In this document: positions 35,138 to 46,517 of the stretch, piece after piece | Numbering within the stretch: the first letter of the stretch is position 1 | Layout of the letters: each line of letters opens with the position of its first letter | Origin: Chlorobiaceae bacterium | GTDB lineage: Bacteria > Bacteroidota > Chlorobiia > Chlorobiales > Chlorobiaceae | Length of the DNA stretch: 64,000 nt | Reading direction: 5' to 3' | NCBI GenBank assembly: GCA_013334965.1 | Contig: JAAXWO010000001.1 | Span: forward strand, 87,829-151,828 | Program-made: the position numbers and the translations under genes | The notes under the pieces: generated by a model | Told to the model about the DNA's origin: nothing | The model's input: only the letters and a program-made list of their open reading frames with translations | The model's database searches: none

Positions 35138-35718
35138 ACGTGCGTCTCGCCTTCCTTGTCATCGCCATGCTGCTGTTCAGGCACTCCTCCGCTGTCGCGG
35201 TCGGTTCTCAGCCTGAATCCTTTACAGGGATTGCCTGGCCCTGTAAGTCTGGAGTGAAAATCAACGGGCCAAGCCTTGGTGACGCCGATTACGACATCTC
35301 GCGGACAAAAGGGGGGAAGGTGTCCCTCAAAGGAGAAAAGGGGAGCCTTGTCGGCCGGGCCGTATACCAGGGTAGCGGGCTTGACTTTCAGGGGAGCACC
35401 TTCTCCGTGTTTACCCTCTCGGCGGATGGCATGCTTGAGTGCCGTAACGCCGACGGACTCGTTTTTCGGCCCTACATCTCCAGTGGGTTGAGCTACGCGA
35501 CGATCGACGTGGAGCGCCTGGGGATGGATGCCGACGATACAGCGTTCATCCTGCAGTTTGGTGCAGGAGTCGGCATACAGCTGTCGCCTCTCGTCATCGT
35601 TGATGCCCGTTACCGTTACATCCATCCGTTTGATCGATTAATGCAGGTGGACGCATTACCTGTCCGGCTGGATTCAGGCACCCATAACCTTCTCATCGGC
35701 ATGAGGTTCATGTTCTGA
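35134..35718 (+). CDS. Putative outer-membrane beta-barrel protein
   Basis: 194 residues. A cleavable signal peptide is likely at 1-21 ([20 protein letters not shown]). The rest is rich in alternating hydrophobic strands ([36 protein letters not shown]) and ends in Met-Arg-Phe-Met-Phe, a C-terminal aromatic typical of barrels inserted by BamA. It resembles small OmpA-like or surface-antigen barrels. Coupling with the patatin gene (ATGA) suggests a shared function at the envelope. Confidence 0.65.
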   Translation: MNVRLAFLVIAMLLFRHSSAVAVGSQPESFTGIAWPCKSGVKINGPSLGDADYDISRTKGGKVSLKGEKGSLVGRAVYQGSGLDFQGSTFSVFTLSADGMLECRNADGLVFRPYISSGLSYATIDVERLGMDADDTAFILQFGAGVGIQLSPLVIVDARYRYIHPFDRLMQVDALPVRLDSGTHNLLIGMRFMF

Positions 35719-36094
35719 ATCCAGTGCACTCAAGTGGCGTGCCGTCTGGGGGCAGTTTTATTTCAACGAAGCGTAAAGAGTGGAAATACGTTTGCGCCTG
35801 ATCCCCTTTTTTCGTAAAATTTTACTGTAGATGCTCTTTTCTGTTCAATCTGTTATGTACACGTAGTTACACGTGGGACAGGTCTGGCAGCCTTTCTTTT
35901 TGTATCGTGCGCTTTTGGTGCCACGTATTCTCTCCCGATTCCTCCACAGCCGGTGATCTTCCCGGCCTTTTTTGTCAGCCGGGCAAAACTCCGGCCATGT
36001 ATGTTCAATGTTTTAAGCTGCTGATTTGCTTTATCTGGCTGATGTTTTGTCTCAGCTTGCACGACGGTGATCAACATTAACAGGACAATCGATT
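35719..36094. other. 376-bp intergenic region with two small hairpins
   Basis: No credible gene. GCCGG/CCGGC hairpins lie at 35949-35966 (followed by six T, 35968-35973) and 35978-35995. A CACGTG core at 35870-35875 recalls a ParB site but matches it poorly. The rest looks like leader or promoter DNA for the exported protein that follows. Confidence 0.5.
35949..35973 (+). terminator. Short hairpin with T-run in the leader of the CARDB gene
   Basis: GCCGG (35949-35953) pairs with CCGGC (35962-35966) and T6 follows after one C. It is 230 bp past the barrel gene, so it may act in the 5' leader of the next gene instead. A second GCCGG/CCGGC hairpin sits at 35978-35995. Confidence 0.4.
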
Positions 36095-37522
36095 ATGGCA
36101 CACAACTCAAAACGCTTAGTCACCGGGTTTGTAGGTTCGCTTCTTATGTTCAGCGCACTGAATGCAGGTACAGTTATTGCGGACCCACTTCGTCCCGAAC
36201 CGCTTTCTCCTGCAAGACCGGACGCAGGTATTATAAGAGTCGACCCTGAAGCCCGCATGAGGCCTCATCTACCTCGCATTCTGCAGCCTGACCTGGTTAT
36301 CGACGATATCTACCTGGATCCCGCCTGCAATGTGGTGGTCAAGGTCCGGAACGCAGGTCCCGGAGCGCTTCCTGACGAGGTCTGGAGTAAAATCACACCT
36401 AAAAGCTCAGGGATCTACCTGACGATCAACGGTTCCAGATGGGGAGGAGCGAGTCTCTGGAAGATCGATCCGGGCCGGGCCCTGCAGCCCCCGGGCGGTA
36501 CGGCGGTTTATACCAGCAATCTCAAGGTGAACCGTATCGCAGCCGTCAAGGCCGAGGTCGATATATGGAACGTGGTCAGGGAGTCAAATGAAGCGAACAA
36601 TGCAAAAATCGCAAGGCTTCGTTGCCAATCGATGCAAAACGCCAGCGACTTGTCGGTGTCCATTGCCGGGTGCCCCCAGGCCGTGCGTCCGGGGCAGGAG
36701 CTTGGCGCGTCATTCTCCGTAACCGCCAACAGTACCTTTCCCAAGCCGATCGGCGGTGTGGCCGTTGACCTTGTGCTGACTTCGGTTGCGTCATATCCCG
36801 TACCGGCGCCATTCGCTGTCTACAGCCCGAATTACACGAACGGCGTGCTGCTGAAAGGCGGCCGTGAGCACATCTCTTTTGCCGGCCCCGGTTCAGTTCC
36901 TGTCAAGCTTAACGGTTCGAACCCCATTCCTGCAGATACTCCTCCCGGGGACTATTTCCTGGCTGCCGTGGTCGATGCAGGCAACCGTTACGGCGAGACC
37001 AACGAAAACAATAACGTCGCTTACTGCAGGCTCAGGGTGCTTCCGCCCACGGGCTCCGTTTCACCTGTCGCAGAAGATTGCGTGAGGTTCAATCCCGCTA
37101 CGATTGAAGTCAGGCAGTTCGACGGCCGCTGGAAGATTGTCGACGGAAGCCACTGGGTTTTTGATTTCGGCTCAAACAGGGGCGAGGCTGATCAGGCTTT
37201 CAGGATTATCAGGCATTACGGTATGAACCAGAGCTGTTTTGTCGGCCGTCCCGACCCATCGTTCAAATACCTTCTCGTTGCCGGTGACGCTCCGACCGGG
37301 ACTTTCCCCGGTGAGGATGCCGTGAGGTTCAACCCGGCTACGATCGAAGTCAGGCAGTTCGATGGCCGCTGGAAAATCGTCGACGGAAGCCACTGGATTT
37401 TTGATTTCGGCTCAAAGAGGGATGAGGCGGAACAAGCCTTTTCCATCATCAAAAAATACGGCTTCAGTTCTGTCTGTTATGTCGGACGTCCCGATCCGAG
37501 TTTCATCTATCTGAAAAAGTAG
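36095..37522 (+). CDS. Exported CARDB-domain protein with duplicated C-terminal module
   Basis: 475 residues. A signal peptide covers about 1-28 (cleavage near ALNAGTVIA). A CARDB-type beta sandwich at about 65-170 contains NVVVKVRNAGPGALP and RESNEANNAKI. A second related domain spans about 185-318 (ETNENNNVAY). Two nearly identical modules follow, at about 328-407 and 408-475, each with VRFNPATIEVRQFDGRWKI and VGRPDPSF. It is probably secreted or surface-bound and may bind carbohydrate or protein; no catalytic motif is seen. Confidence 0.75.
   Translation: MAHNSKRLVTGFVGSLLMFSALNAGTVIADPLRPEPLSPARPDAGIIRVDPEARMRPHLPRILQPDLVIDDIYLDPACNVVVKVRNAGPGALPDEVWSKITPKSSGIYLTINGSRWGGASLWKIDPGRALQPPGGTAVYTSNLKVNRIAAVKAEVDIWNVVRESNEANNAKIARLRCQSMQNASDLSVSIAGCPQAVRPGQELGASFSVTANSTFPKPIGGVAVDLVLTSVASYPVPAPFAVYSPNYTNGVLLKGGREHISFAGPGSVPVKLNGSNPIPADTPPGDYFLAAVVDAGNRYGETNENNNVAYCRLRVLPPTGSVSPVAEDCVRFNPATIEVRQFDGRWKIVDGSHWVFDFGSNRGEADQAFRIIRHYGMNQSCFVGRPDPSFKYLLVAGDAPTGTFPGEDAVRFNPATIEVRQFDGRWKIVDGSHWIFDFGSKRDEAEQAFSIIKKYGFSSVCYVGRPDPSFIYLKK
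37076..37519 (+). repeat. Two-unit internal repeat, 240-bp period
   Basis: Unit A (37076-37315) and unit B (37316-37519) match closely at both DNA and protein level over the first 200 bp. They code for the duplicated C-terminal module of the exported CARDB protein. The low divergence points to a fairly recent duplication. Confidence 0.85.
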
Positions 37523-37556
37523 GATCGCGATAGAGCCATTTTCTGCAGATGTTAGT

Positions 37557-37588
37557 CGCCGCACGGGCAGGAGATGGCCCGTGCGGCG
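37557..37588 (+). terminator. Perfect 12-bp hairpin between CARDB gene and YbaK-type gene
   Basis: CGCCGCACGGGC (37557-37568) pairs with GCCCGTGCGGCG (37577-37588). The loop AGGAGATG contains a ribosome-site-like AGGAG. No T-run follows. It lies 35 bp past the stop of the exported protein. Confidence 0.6.
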
Positions 37589-37628
37589 TTATGGCCGCCG
37601 ATTTTCCCAACATGCAAAGGAGCTTCTT

Positions 37629-38096
37629 ATGCCTATTCGAAGATTACGGGATTATCTCGACAGCAGTCATGTCAGATATTTTGTCATCAGCCACACTCCG
37701 GCCTACACGGCCCAGGAGATCGCCCAGGCAGCCCATGTGCCGGGAAAGACGATGGCCAAAACCGTGATGGTCTCTGTCTCCGGCAAAATGGCCATGGTGG
37801 TCATTCCGGCATCCATGCATCTCGATTTGGGGTTGCTTCGTGAACTTTGCGGAACCCAGGATGTGAAGCTTGCTGAAGAGAACGGGTTCAGCGGCATGTT
37901 TCCGGAATGTGAAATCGGCGCCATGCCGCCGTTCGGCAATCTCTACGGCATGGATGTGTTCGCCGACGCCGAACTGGACGAGGCCGATGAGATTACTTTC
38001 AATGCAGGGGTACATACCGAATTGCTCAAGCTTTCATGGGCAGACTACAAAAAGCTGGTCAATCCCCTGATAGGTATGCTCACACTGAAGTTGTGA
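37629..38096 (+). CDS. YbaK/EbsC-type aminoacyl-tRNA deacylase
   Basis: 155 residues from ATG 37629, which has AAGGAG seven bases upstream; the open frame before it overlaps a hairpin. The fold is visible from MAKTVMVSVSGKMAMVVIPA (about 42-61) with the conserved Lys, and PPFGNLYGMDVFAD (about 98-111). This matches the YbaK/ProRS editing-domain family, which removes mischarged amino acids from tRNA (for example Ala-tRNA-Pro). Exact specificity is not determined. Confidence 0.85.
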   Translation: MPIRRLRDYLDSSHVRYFVISHTPAYTAQEIAQAAHVPGKTMAKTVMVSVSGKMAMVVIPASMHLDLGLLRELCGTQDVKLAEENGFSGMFPECEIGAMPPFGNLYGMDVFADAELDEADEITFNAGVHTELLKLSWADYKKLVNPLIGMLTLKL

Positions 38097-38257
38097 CGCT
38101 TCGATCTTCGTGAGGGTTTTTACGTGGGATGTATTACCTTTGACAGTGCAAACGCCTGTCAAATGGATTCGAACGACTTGCCGGGTTTCCGACGCTCGCT
38201 CATAACTCCATGGAAACAGGTCATCGAAACGATTTTCAGCTTTCGCCGACTTGCGAT

Positions 38258-39391
38258 ATGAAGATAGCCTTATATGCGGGAACCTATGTCAAGGACAAGG
38301 ACGGGGCAGTACGGTCGATATACCAGCTGGTAGCCTCCATGATCAGGAGCGGCCACGAGGTCGCCGTATGGTCGCCGGACATTTCCGCGCAGGAGGACGG
38401 TACGGTTTCGGTTCATAAGGTACCCTCCTTGCCGGTACCCCTTTACCGTGATTACCGGATCGGTTTTTATCTGGCCGTAAACGAACGCGAGCTCGATGAC
38501 TTTGCCCCAGATATTGTCCATATATCGACGCCGGACATCGTTGGCGGGAAATTTCTCAGGTATGCAAAAAAGCGTGGGATTCCCGTCGGATCGGTTTTCC
38601 ACACCGATTTCCCCTCTTATCTCAGTTACTATCATCTCGGCTTTGCCAGTGAGGCTCTCTGGCGACATCTCGTACGTTTTTACAACTCCTGCGATGTGGT
38701 GCTTGCTCCCAACGAAATCGTGCGATCCAAACTTTCAGCGCGGGGCATACGCAATATCGAGGTGTGGTCGAGAGGCGTCGACAAGGAGCTGTTCGACCCT
38801 TCCCATCGCTCCGAGGCGCTTCGGAACGCCTGGCAGGCTAAGGGAAAGACCGTTTTCATCTTTACCGGCAGATTCGTGTTTTACAAAGACATCGAGGTCG
38901 TGATGGATCTTTACCAGCGATTCATGGACGAAGGATACGGCGACAGGGTCCGGTTCGTCATGATCGGCTCAGGTCCCGAAGAGGAGCTGATGAGAAAGAG
39001 GATGCCCGATGCGGTCTTTACCGGTTACCTGACAGGCAGTGCCCTTCCGGAAGCCTATGCAAGCGGAGATGTATTCCTGTTTCCATCCACTACTGAAGCG
39101 TTCTGCAACGTCGTTCTCGAAGCGCTCGCATCCGGTCTGCCTGCGGTCGTCTCCGACGCAGGAGGCTGCATGGAGCTGGTCAGGCGTTCGCAGGCAGGTA
39201 TTGTCGCCAGGGCCGGCGACATTGATCAATTTTTCAGTGCATGCCTGCGCCTTCTGAACGATGAAGATGAGTTGCGCGTGATGAAGTCCCGGGGACTCTC
39301 ATTCGCTGAAAACAAGTCCTGGACGGCCATCAACGGCGAACTGATCAACCGTTACCAGCAGATGTCCGAAATGAGGCGTGCGAATCATTGA
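38258..39391 (+). CDS. Glycosyltransferase family 4
   Basis: 377 residues from ATG 38258; an upstream ATG at 38210 adds 16 residues without family support. The N-terminal GT-B domain starts MKIALYAGTYVKDKDGAVRS. The C-terminal domain has the donor-binding E-x7-E motif in FPSTTEAFCNVVLEALASG (about 292-310). It transfers a sugar from a nucleotide donor, likely to a lipid, as in SqdX or mannosyl transferases. A TAnnTTTG element at 38135 may belong to its promoter. Confidence 0.85.
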   Translation: MKIALYAGTYVKDKDGAVRSIYQLVASMIRSGHEVAVWSPDISAQEDGTVSVHKVPSLPVPLYRDYRIGFYLAVNERELDDFAPDIVHISTPDIVGGKFLRYAKKRGIPVGSVFHTDFPSYLSYYHLGFASEALWRHLVRFYNSCDVVLAPNEIVRSKLSARGIRNIEVWSRGVDKELFDPSHRSEALRNAWQAKGKTVFIFTGRFVFYKDIEVVMDLYQRFMDEGYGDRVRFVMIGSGPEEELMRKRMPDAVFTGYLTGSALPEAYASGDVFLFPSTTEAFCNVVLEALASGLPAVVSDAGGCMELVRRSQAGIVARAGDIDQFFSACLRLLNDEDELRVMKSRGLSFAENKSWTAINGELINRYQQMSEMRRANH

Positions 39392-39547
39392 ACGATGCCG
39401 CGGGTTGGGTTGTTCTGGTTACAGGTTCTCAATACGGCACTGACATCAACTCCGGACCCCGGAGACGCTGTTACGATGGGGGGCCGTCTCCTCCCGTCTT
39501 CCGGTTATGGCATCCTCAACTATTTCAACCCTGATGGAGCAATGCCC

Positions 39548-40461
39548 ATGAACGCAGGATTTGTCGGTCTCGGAAAAATGGGGTTCAATATGGTCGAACA
39601 CCTGCTCGACCTTGGGCATCACGTTGTGGTGCACGATCTGTCACAGGAGGCGGTCGAGGCCATTTCCGCAAAAGGAGCGCATGCCGCGCGTTCGCTGCAG
39701 CATCTGGTCGGCGAACTTGAAAACCCGAGGATCGTCTGGATGATGGTGCCTGCAGGCGCTGCCGTCGATGCGGTGCTCAGCGGCCTCACGCCGTTCCTGA
39801 ACAGGGGGGATATCGTCATGGACGGAGGCAATTCCCGATACACCGATACGGTTGTCCGCGCCGAAAGGCTGGCAGCGCAGGGCATCCATTTTCTCGACGT
39901 CGGCACCAGCGGGGGCCTTGAGGGCGCCCGGCACGGGGCCTGCATGATGGTCGGCGGGAACCGTGAGGCCTATGATGTCGTCGAGCCGCTGCTCAGGGAG
40001 TTGTGCGTCGAGAACGGTTGCGGTTACATGGGCGCGTCCGGGGCGGGCCACTTCGTGAAAATGGTGCATAACGGCATAGAGTACGGAATGATGCAGGCGA
40101 TCGGCGAAGGGTTCGACCTGCTCGAGTCGAGCGGATACTCCATCGACCATGAGACCGTCGCCCGGGTCTGGTCGAACGGTTCGGTCATCAGGGGCTGGCT
40201 GATGGAACTTGCCGAAAAGGCGTTGGTAAAAGACGGCCGGTTGTCCTATCTCGGAGGGGCTATCGCCGATTCGGGCGAGGGGAGATGGACCGTCGAAACG
40301 GCTCTCGAACTGGGGGTTTCGATCCCGGTCATCGCCGAGTCGGTGTTCCGGCGATTCTCGTCCCGCAGGCACGACAATTTTTCCGACAGGGTCGTCGCCG
40401 CCCTTCGCAATGAGTTCGGCGGGCACGGCTATGCTCCTGCCGACGGAACGGAGGCCTCATC

Positions 40462-40465
<4 letters not shown>
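39548..40465 (+). CDS. gnd: 6-phosphogluconate dehydrogenase, decarboxylating, short type
   Basis: 305 residues from ATG 39548, which has GGAG eight bases upstream; ATG 39542 is too close to it. The NAD-binding loop GLGKMG opens the protein. The substrate-site signatures are [22 protein letters not shown] and [17 protein letters not shown]. Its length matches the short NAD-preferring form (GndA/YqeC type). It produces ribulose 5-phosphate from 6-phosphogluconate. It overlaps zwf by four bases. Confidence 0.93.
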
Positions 40466-41885
<1,420 letters not shown>

Positions 41886-41895
<10 letters not shown>

Positions 41896-42704
41896 GTGCC
41901 CTGCATGGATGGTTCTGCGACAAACCAGTGAGGGTTGCCATTCAGGGGCCTGACCATACCGGCGGGCAACTCCGGCCTTCTGCCTTCGTGGATTGACCGA
42001 GCCAGACCATATCGCTCTGCGGGTACGAGAAACATGACCGATTCCGCGTGGTTGATGACCGGCAGGGTGAGGGTCAGACGGGAGCAGGCAGGAGATGCGA
42101 GAGGCGCGTCAACCGCAATGACCCATCGTTCCTGCTCTTTCAGCGCCCTGATCTGTTCCGGAAAAAGCGAGGCGGTATGGCCGTCGTCGCCGAGGCCGAG
42201 GATGACGAGGTCGAAGGTCGGGAACGCGCGGGATGTTTCCGGCGACGTCTTACGGAAAAACGTCCTGAGAAGCTTTTCATACCGGAGGGCATCCGCTTCG
42301 GGATCCCCTGATTCGACAGGCATCCTGAAGAGATTGTTCGGGCGGATGCAGGCGTATTTCAAGAGCGTTTGCCGCACCATGCCGTAGTTGCTGTCGGGAT
42401 GGCCCGCAGGGACGTAGCGCTCGTCTCCCTGAAAAATGAAGGTCTCCGCCCAGGGAAGGGTAACCGCTTCAGGAGTATGCCCCGATCGGCGCACACCCTG
42501 ATGCAGGCGCTCCCCGAACCTCTCGATGAGCCCTTCATGGACGCCTCTGCCGAGTTTTTCGTACAACCGCCGGGGGGTGCTTCCGCCAGAGAGCACCAGC
42601 GTGAACCTGCCCCGTTCGGCTACCGCACGGTAAGCCTTTGCCGTGATGAACGCCGCTGCCATTTCAATCAGCGCCTCATCGTTTCCTGTTGTCCAGCGAT
42701 TCAT
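41886..42704 (-). CDS. pgl: 6-phosphogluconolactonase
   Basis: 272 residues. Family marks are [16 protein letters not shown], the [17 protein letters not shown] active-site strand, and [15 protein letters not shown]. It hydrolyses the lactone made by Zwf. It is longer than many Pgl proteins (about 230), with an insert around 55-80 and an extended tail. The gene converges on zwf with a 10-bp overlap of the coding ends and lies 14 bp behind tkt. Confidence 0.94.
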
Positions 42705-42718
42705 AACTTTACGGTCGG

Positions 42719-44746
42719 TTATGCCGTATCTCCTTTTGCCTGAAAGAGTCCTTTGGCGACTTCGGCGATGCTGCTGCCAGTGAATCCGAAGAGTTCGAAA
42801 ACCGCAGCTCCGGGCGCGGAAACCCCGAAACGGTCAAGGCCTGTCACACACCCCTCCGGTCCTGCGACGCCATCCCATCCGAACGGTGAAGCAGCTTCGA
42901 TGACCACCCGTTTCCTTACGGATGAGGGGAGAACCTCCTCCCTGTACGAATCCGGCATCTCCCGGAACAGCTCCCTGCAAGGCATCGAGACGATCCTGGC
43001 GGCGATCCCCTCGTTTTCGAGTAGCTCTTTCGCTGAAAGAGCCGGGTGTACTTCCGAACCGGTGGCGATCAGGATCACCCGCTTTTCGTTCTCATTGTCA
43101 TCCCAGTCTGAGAGGATATAGGCCCCTTTGGGCGTGCCTTCCAGGACAGGCATGTGCGCCGCATCCAGCCGGGGGAGCGACTGGCGGGAGAGGACGAGCG
43201 CCACGGGCTTCCTGCGCGACAGCGCCAGCTTCCATGCAGCCAGGGTTTCGTTGGCGTCGGCGGGACGGATGACATCAAGGCCCGGTATTGCCCTCAGCAT
43301 GGCGAGCTGTTCGATCGGCTGATGGGTTGGGCCATCTTCCCCGACGCCGATGCTGTCGTGCGTGAAGATGTAGACCACGTGAAGCTGCATCAGGCAGGCC
43401 ATGCGGATCGCCGGTTTCATGTAATCTGCGAATACGAGGAATGTCCCTCCGTACGGCACCATGATTTTCGACAGGGCGATGCCGTTCATCATGGCCGCCA
43501 TGGCGTGTTCCCTGATCCCGAAATGAATGTTGAATCCCTCGAAACCATCTTCGGTCACGTCGATGGCTCCTGCGATTCCGGTGCCGGTGGAGGGACCGAG
43601 ATCCGCCGAGCCGCCGATGAGGAACGCCACCTTTCCCGCAAGGGCGCCGAGAAACGTTTTCGACGCCTGGCGTGTGGCAAGCGGTTCGCCGGGTTCGAAC
43701 GGCTCAACGCCTGATAGCCACTCCTGCGGCATGCCGCCGTTCAGGAGGGTTTCGACCGTGCCGGCGAATTCCGGACGTTCAGCCTTGAACCGACTCCATT
43801 TTGCCTGCCAATCGGCTTCGAGCGCCGCACCTCTCGTCGCAGCCTGCCGGAAGTGCTCTCGAACCGCTTCCGAAACCACGAACGACTGATCTTCCGGGAC
43901 CCCGAAACGTTGCTTGAGCAGCCTGGTTTCGGAGGCGCCGAGCGGTTCGCCGTGGGCAGATGATTTACCGGCCTTGTTCGGGCTTCCGTATCCGATTGTG
44001 GTGTGCACCAGGATCATCGACGGGCGATCGCCCTGGGCTTTGGCATTGCGTACGCATTTTTCGATCGCATTCTGGTCGTTGCCGTCGACCTCGTCGACAT
44101 GCCATCCATATGCTTCGTAACGCAGGCGGACATTTTCCGTGAAGGTGAGTTTCGTCGATCCCTCGATCGAGATGCCGTTATCATCGTAAAGGCAGATGAG
44201 TTTTCCGAGCTTAAGGTGTCCTGCAAGGGATGACGCTTCTGAACTGAGGCCCTCCATAAGGTCGCCATCGCTGCAGATCACGTAGGTGTGATAGTCGATG
44301 AGGGTGAGGTCGCCCGTGTTGAGCCTTGCGGCGAGAAGCCGTTCTGCAAGCGCCATCCCCACGGCAGCGGCGATACCCTGGCCGAGCGGTCCGGTGGTTA
44401 TCTCGACCCCTGGAGTGTGGCCGTATTCCGGGTGGCCGGGGGTTCTGCTTCCGAGTTGCCGGAACGCCTTGAGTTCGTCGAGTCCCAGGTCGTACCCGCA
44501 AAGGTGAAGGAGGGGGTAAAGCAGCGCAGAGCCATGACCGGCCGAGAGTACGAAACGGTCGCGATTGAGCCATGAAGGGTTCGCCGGATTATGGCGCATG
44601 ATCTTCGTGAAGAGCGCGCAGGCCATCGGAGCCGCCCCGAGGGGTAGTCCGGGGTGGCCTGAATTGGCCTTTTCGACCATGTCGACGGCCAGCAACCTCA
44701 CGGTAGTTATGGCCTCGGCTTCAACGATAGTGGTTGTGCGTGACAT
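42719..44746 (-). CDS. tkt: Transketolase
   Basis: 675 residues from ATG 44746; the frame is open another 56 codons upstream, but the family starts near [21 protein letters not shown]. The thiamine-diphosphate motif starts [12 protein letters not shown] at [14 protein letters not shown] (about 155-168). The pyrimidine and C-terminal domains follow ([30 protein letters not shown]). It joins the Calvin-like and pentose phosphate interconversions. It forms a probable operon with pgl. Confidence 0.95.
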   Translation of the reverse strand: MSRTTTIVEAEAITTVRLLAVDMVEKANSGHPGLPLGAAPMACALFTKIMRHNPANPSWLNRDRFVLSAGHGSALLYPLLHLCGYDLGLDELKAFRQLGSRTPGHPEYGHTPGVEITTGPLGQGIAAAVGMALAERLLAARLNTGDLTLIDYHTYVICSDGDLMEGLSSEASSLAGHLKLGKLICLYDDNGISIEGSTKLTFTENVRLRYEAYGWHVDEVDGNDQNAIEKCVRNAKAQGDRPSMILVHTTIGYGSPNKAGKSSAHGEPLGASETRLLKQRFGVPEDQSFVVSEAVREHFRQAATRGAALEADWQAKWSRFKAERPEFAGTVETLLNGGMPQEWLSGVEPFEPGEPLATRQASKTFLGALAGKVAFLIGGSADLGPSTGTGIAGAIDVTEDGFEGFNIHFGIREHAMAAMMNGIALSKIMVPYGGTFLVFADYMKPAIRMACLMQLHVVYIFTHDSIGVGEDGPTHQPIEQLAMLRAIPGLDVIRPADANETLAAWKLALSRRKPVALVLSRQSLPRLDAAHMPVLEGTPKGAYILSDWDDNENEKRVILIATGSEVHPALSAKELLENEGIAARIVSMPCRELFREMPDSYREEVLPSSVRKRVVIEAASPFGWDGVAGPEGCVTGLDRFGVSAPGAAVFELFGFTGSSIAEVAKGLFQAKGDTA

Positions 44747-45011
44747 GGGAGCAGTGGTGTATATTCGCAGGAGAGCCTCTCTTTTCATTATACGTATCCT
44801 GTCGCCATCGCACAACGAGTGGATTTGGGGAATGGGTTCGCGGGCAGTAAATTTAAACAGGGGCGGTTCTTGAACAGCCCTCAATAGCAAGGCGTACGGA
44901 GCACCATGCTTCATCCGTCGTGCTCACGGATCGATCATACGGCAACAGGTGAGCGTGCCCAGTCATTTCGGGGGGCATCACTCTTTTGACCAACAACTGG
45001 ACCTTTTCATC

Positions 45012-45626
45012 ATGCCCCTTGCTGACGGTTACGGTGTGCTTGCCGGAACGCTTCAGGGTTATAGCTGCGATGTCGGACACTCCGATGAGCATTATTACCA
45101 TTGTACGGTAATGGTGAGGACTCCGCGAGGTCCATATCCCTGCGCTATCGATCTCGACAGCAAGGCCAACAAGTACGGGATCGAGTGGCGTATCGTCGAA
45201 CTCGGCAAACCCGGTTGTCCGGCGCTCTCTCCACTGAGGGACGGTTGGCATCCTCTTTCCCGCAGTCAGGCCGGCGGCGCCATCGATTATTACAGGAGTC
45301 CCGAATTTCAGGGTGACGGAAGCTGGAAGCACGGCACAGGTCGGGAAGCGTTTGCCGACATCGAAGCCCTGCTCCGGCATTGCAGGCGGCTTTTCGTCTT
45401 CGGCGAACCTTTTCGGAACGGGGTTCACGGGGTTCACAATATCCATCAGAACCAGGGTGACCCAGTTTCAAGTCGCTGGGCCATGGAAAACGGTCCCTGG
45501 CAGGACGGGGCCCTGTTTGTCGAACGTTCAGACGGTTCGATGGTTGCGTTTCTCTGCAGGTTCAGTACCCAGCGGAAATTCGTGGAAGCCGTCAAGCCGG
45601 AGCCGGCTTCGCGATCGACGCGTTGA
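45012..45626 (+). CDS. DUF2278 family protein
   Basis: 204 residues from ATG 45012; a GTG at 44949 adds 21 residues. The N-terminus GYGVLAGTLQGYSCD and the C-terminal NGVHGVHNIHQNQG plus WQDGALFV blocks identify DUF2278. The His-rich motif suggests a metal or nuclease-like site, but no activity is established. It is divergent from tkt and followed by the SIMPL gene 105 bp later. Confidence 0.78.
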   Translation: MPLADGYGVLAGTLQGYSCDVGHSDEHYYHCTVMVRTPRGPYPCAIDLDSKANKYGIEWRIVELGKPGCPALSPLRDGWHPLSRSQAGGAIDYYRSPEFQGDGSWKHGTGREAFADIEALLRHCRRLFVFGEPFRNGVHGVHNIHQNQGDPVSSRWAMENGPWQDGALFVERSDGSMVAFLCRFSTQRKFVEAVKPEPASRSTR

Positions 45627-45730
45627 TTCCGGAACGCCGGTTTGCTCCTGTTCGATTCAGCTTTTCGATGGTTTTCCTGAAAAGCGACGTCACATAATCA
45701 GGCAGATCAATTTATCCCATTATCGATACC

Positions 45731-46444
45731 ATGAAAAAAGTACTCATCGTTGCGCTGATGCTTTGCACTCCTTTATTAATGCCGGAGCTGCATGCCGAAG
45801 AGCCGGGGATTTCGGTGAACGCCTCAGGTTCGGTCAACGTGCGGCCGGATATGGCTGTGTTCAGGGCTGTGGTACAATCGTCGGACAAGGACGCCAGAAA
45901 GGCATCGGCAAAGACCGCCGAAACCTGGGCTGAACTCCAGAAGGCGTTGCGTTCGGCAGGTATTCCTGTCGACGACTCCCCCTCGGCAGGTTATACGGTG
46001 AGCCCTGAATGGGTATGGGACAAGCCTTCCGGCAGGAATGTGCTCAAGGGGTATGTCGCTCGCCATGTTGTCAGGGTCACGGTCCGTGACCTTCGCCTGA
46101 TCGGCGCTGCAGTCGATGCTGCCGTGCAGGCCGGGGTCGGTGATGTCCAGGAGATACAGTTTTCATCGTCACGCCAGGAGGCCCTGAAGCGTGAGGCCCT
46201 CGACCTTGCCGTAAGGAAGGCCCGCACGGATGCCGAGGTGATGGCGAATGCCGCAGGCGGAAGGCTCGGCACCCTTCTGGAACTCGCATCCGATGCGCAA
46301 TCCTATCCGGTCATGCGCCAGGATGCCATGATGTTGAGGGCTGCTCCGATGGCTGCGCCGGCTACGGAGATCGCCCCGGCAGAAGAGGAGGTCTCGGTGA
46401 CCGTACGCTCCCGTTGGCGTTTTATCGGCCCGACCGGCAAATAA
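45731..46444 (+). CDS. SIMPL-domain (DUF541) periplasmic protein
   Basis: 237 residues. A signal peptide covers 1-22 (MKKVLIVALMLCTPLLMPEL HA). The SIMPL domain follows from ISVNASGSVNVRPDMAVF to the C-terminal VSVTVRSRWRFIG strand. Relatives such as E. coli YggE are linked with oxidative stress defence and outer-membrane structures; the mechanism is unclear. ATG 45731 is supported by the signal sequence. Confidence 0.88.
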   Translation: MKKVLIVALMLCTPLLMPELHAEEPGISVNASGSVNVRPDMAVFRAVVQSSDKDARKASAKTAETWAELQKALRSAGIPVDDSPSAGYTVSPEWVWDKPSGRNVLKGYVARHVVRVTVRDLRLIGAAVDAAVQAGVGDVQEIQFSSSRQEALKREALDLAVRKARTDAEVMANAAGGRLGTLLELASDAQSYPVMRQDAMMLRAAPMAAPATEIAPAEEEVSVTVRSRWRFIGPTGK

Positions 46445-46517
46445 GCCACGTGCTGAGGGGGGGGCTGCCATCACCTCGACGAACGGAATGCAGTATCACG
46501 CATGAAAATGGCGGCTG

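Noticed and set aside
35865..35880. parS-like sequence around CACGTG
   Set aside because: It differs from the parS consensus at several of 16 positions, its arms are not symmetric, and it lies 25 kb from parAB. A ParB site is not supported.
44747..44914. 56-residue extension of transketolase
   Set aside because: No family similarity; the conserved transketolase N-terminus begins at 44746.
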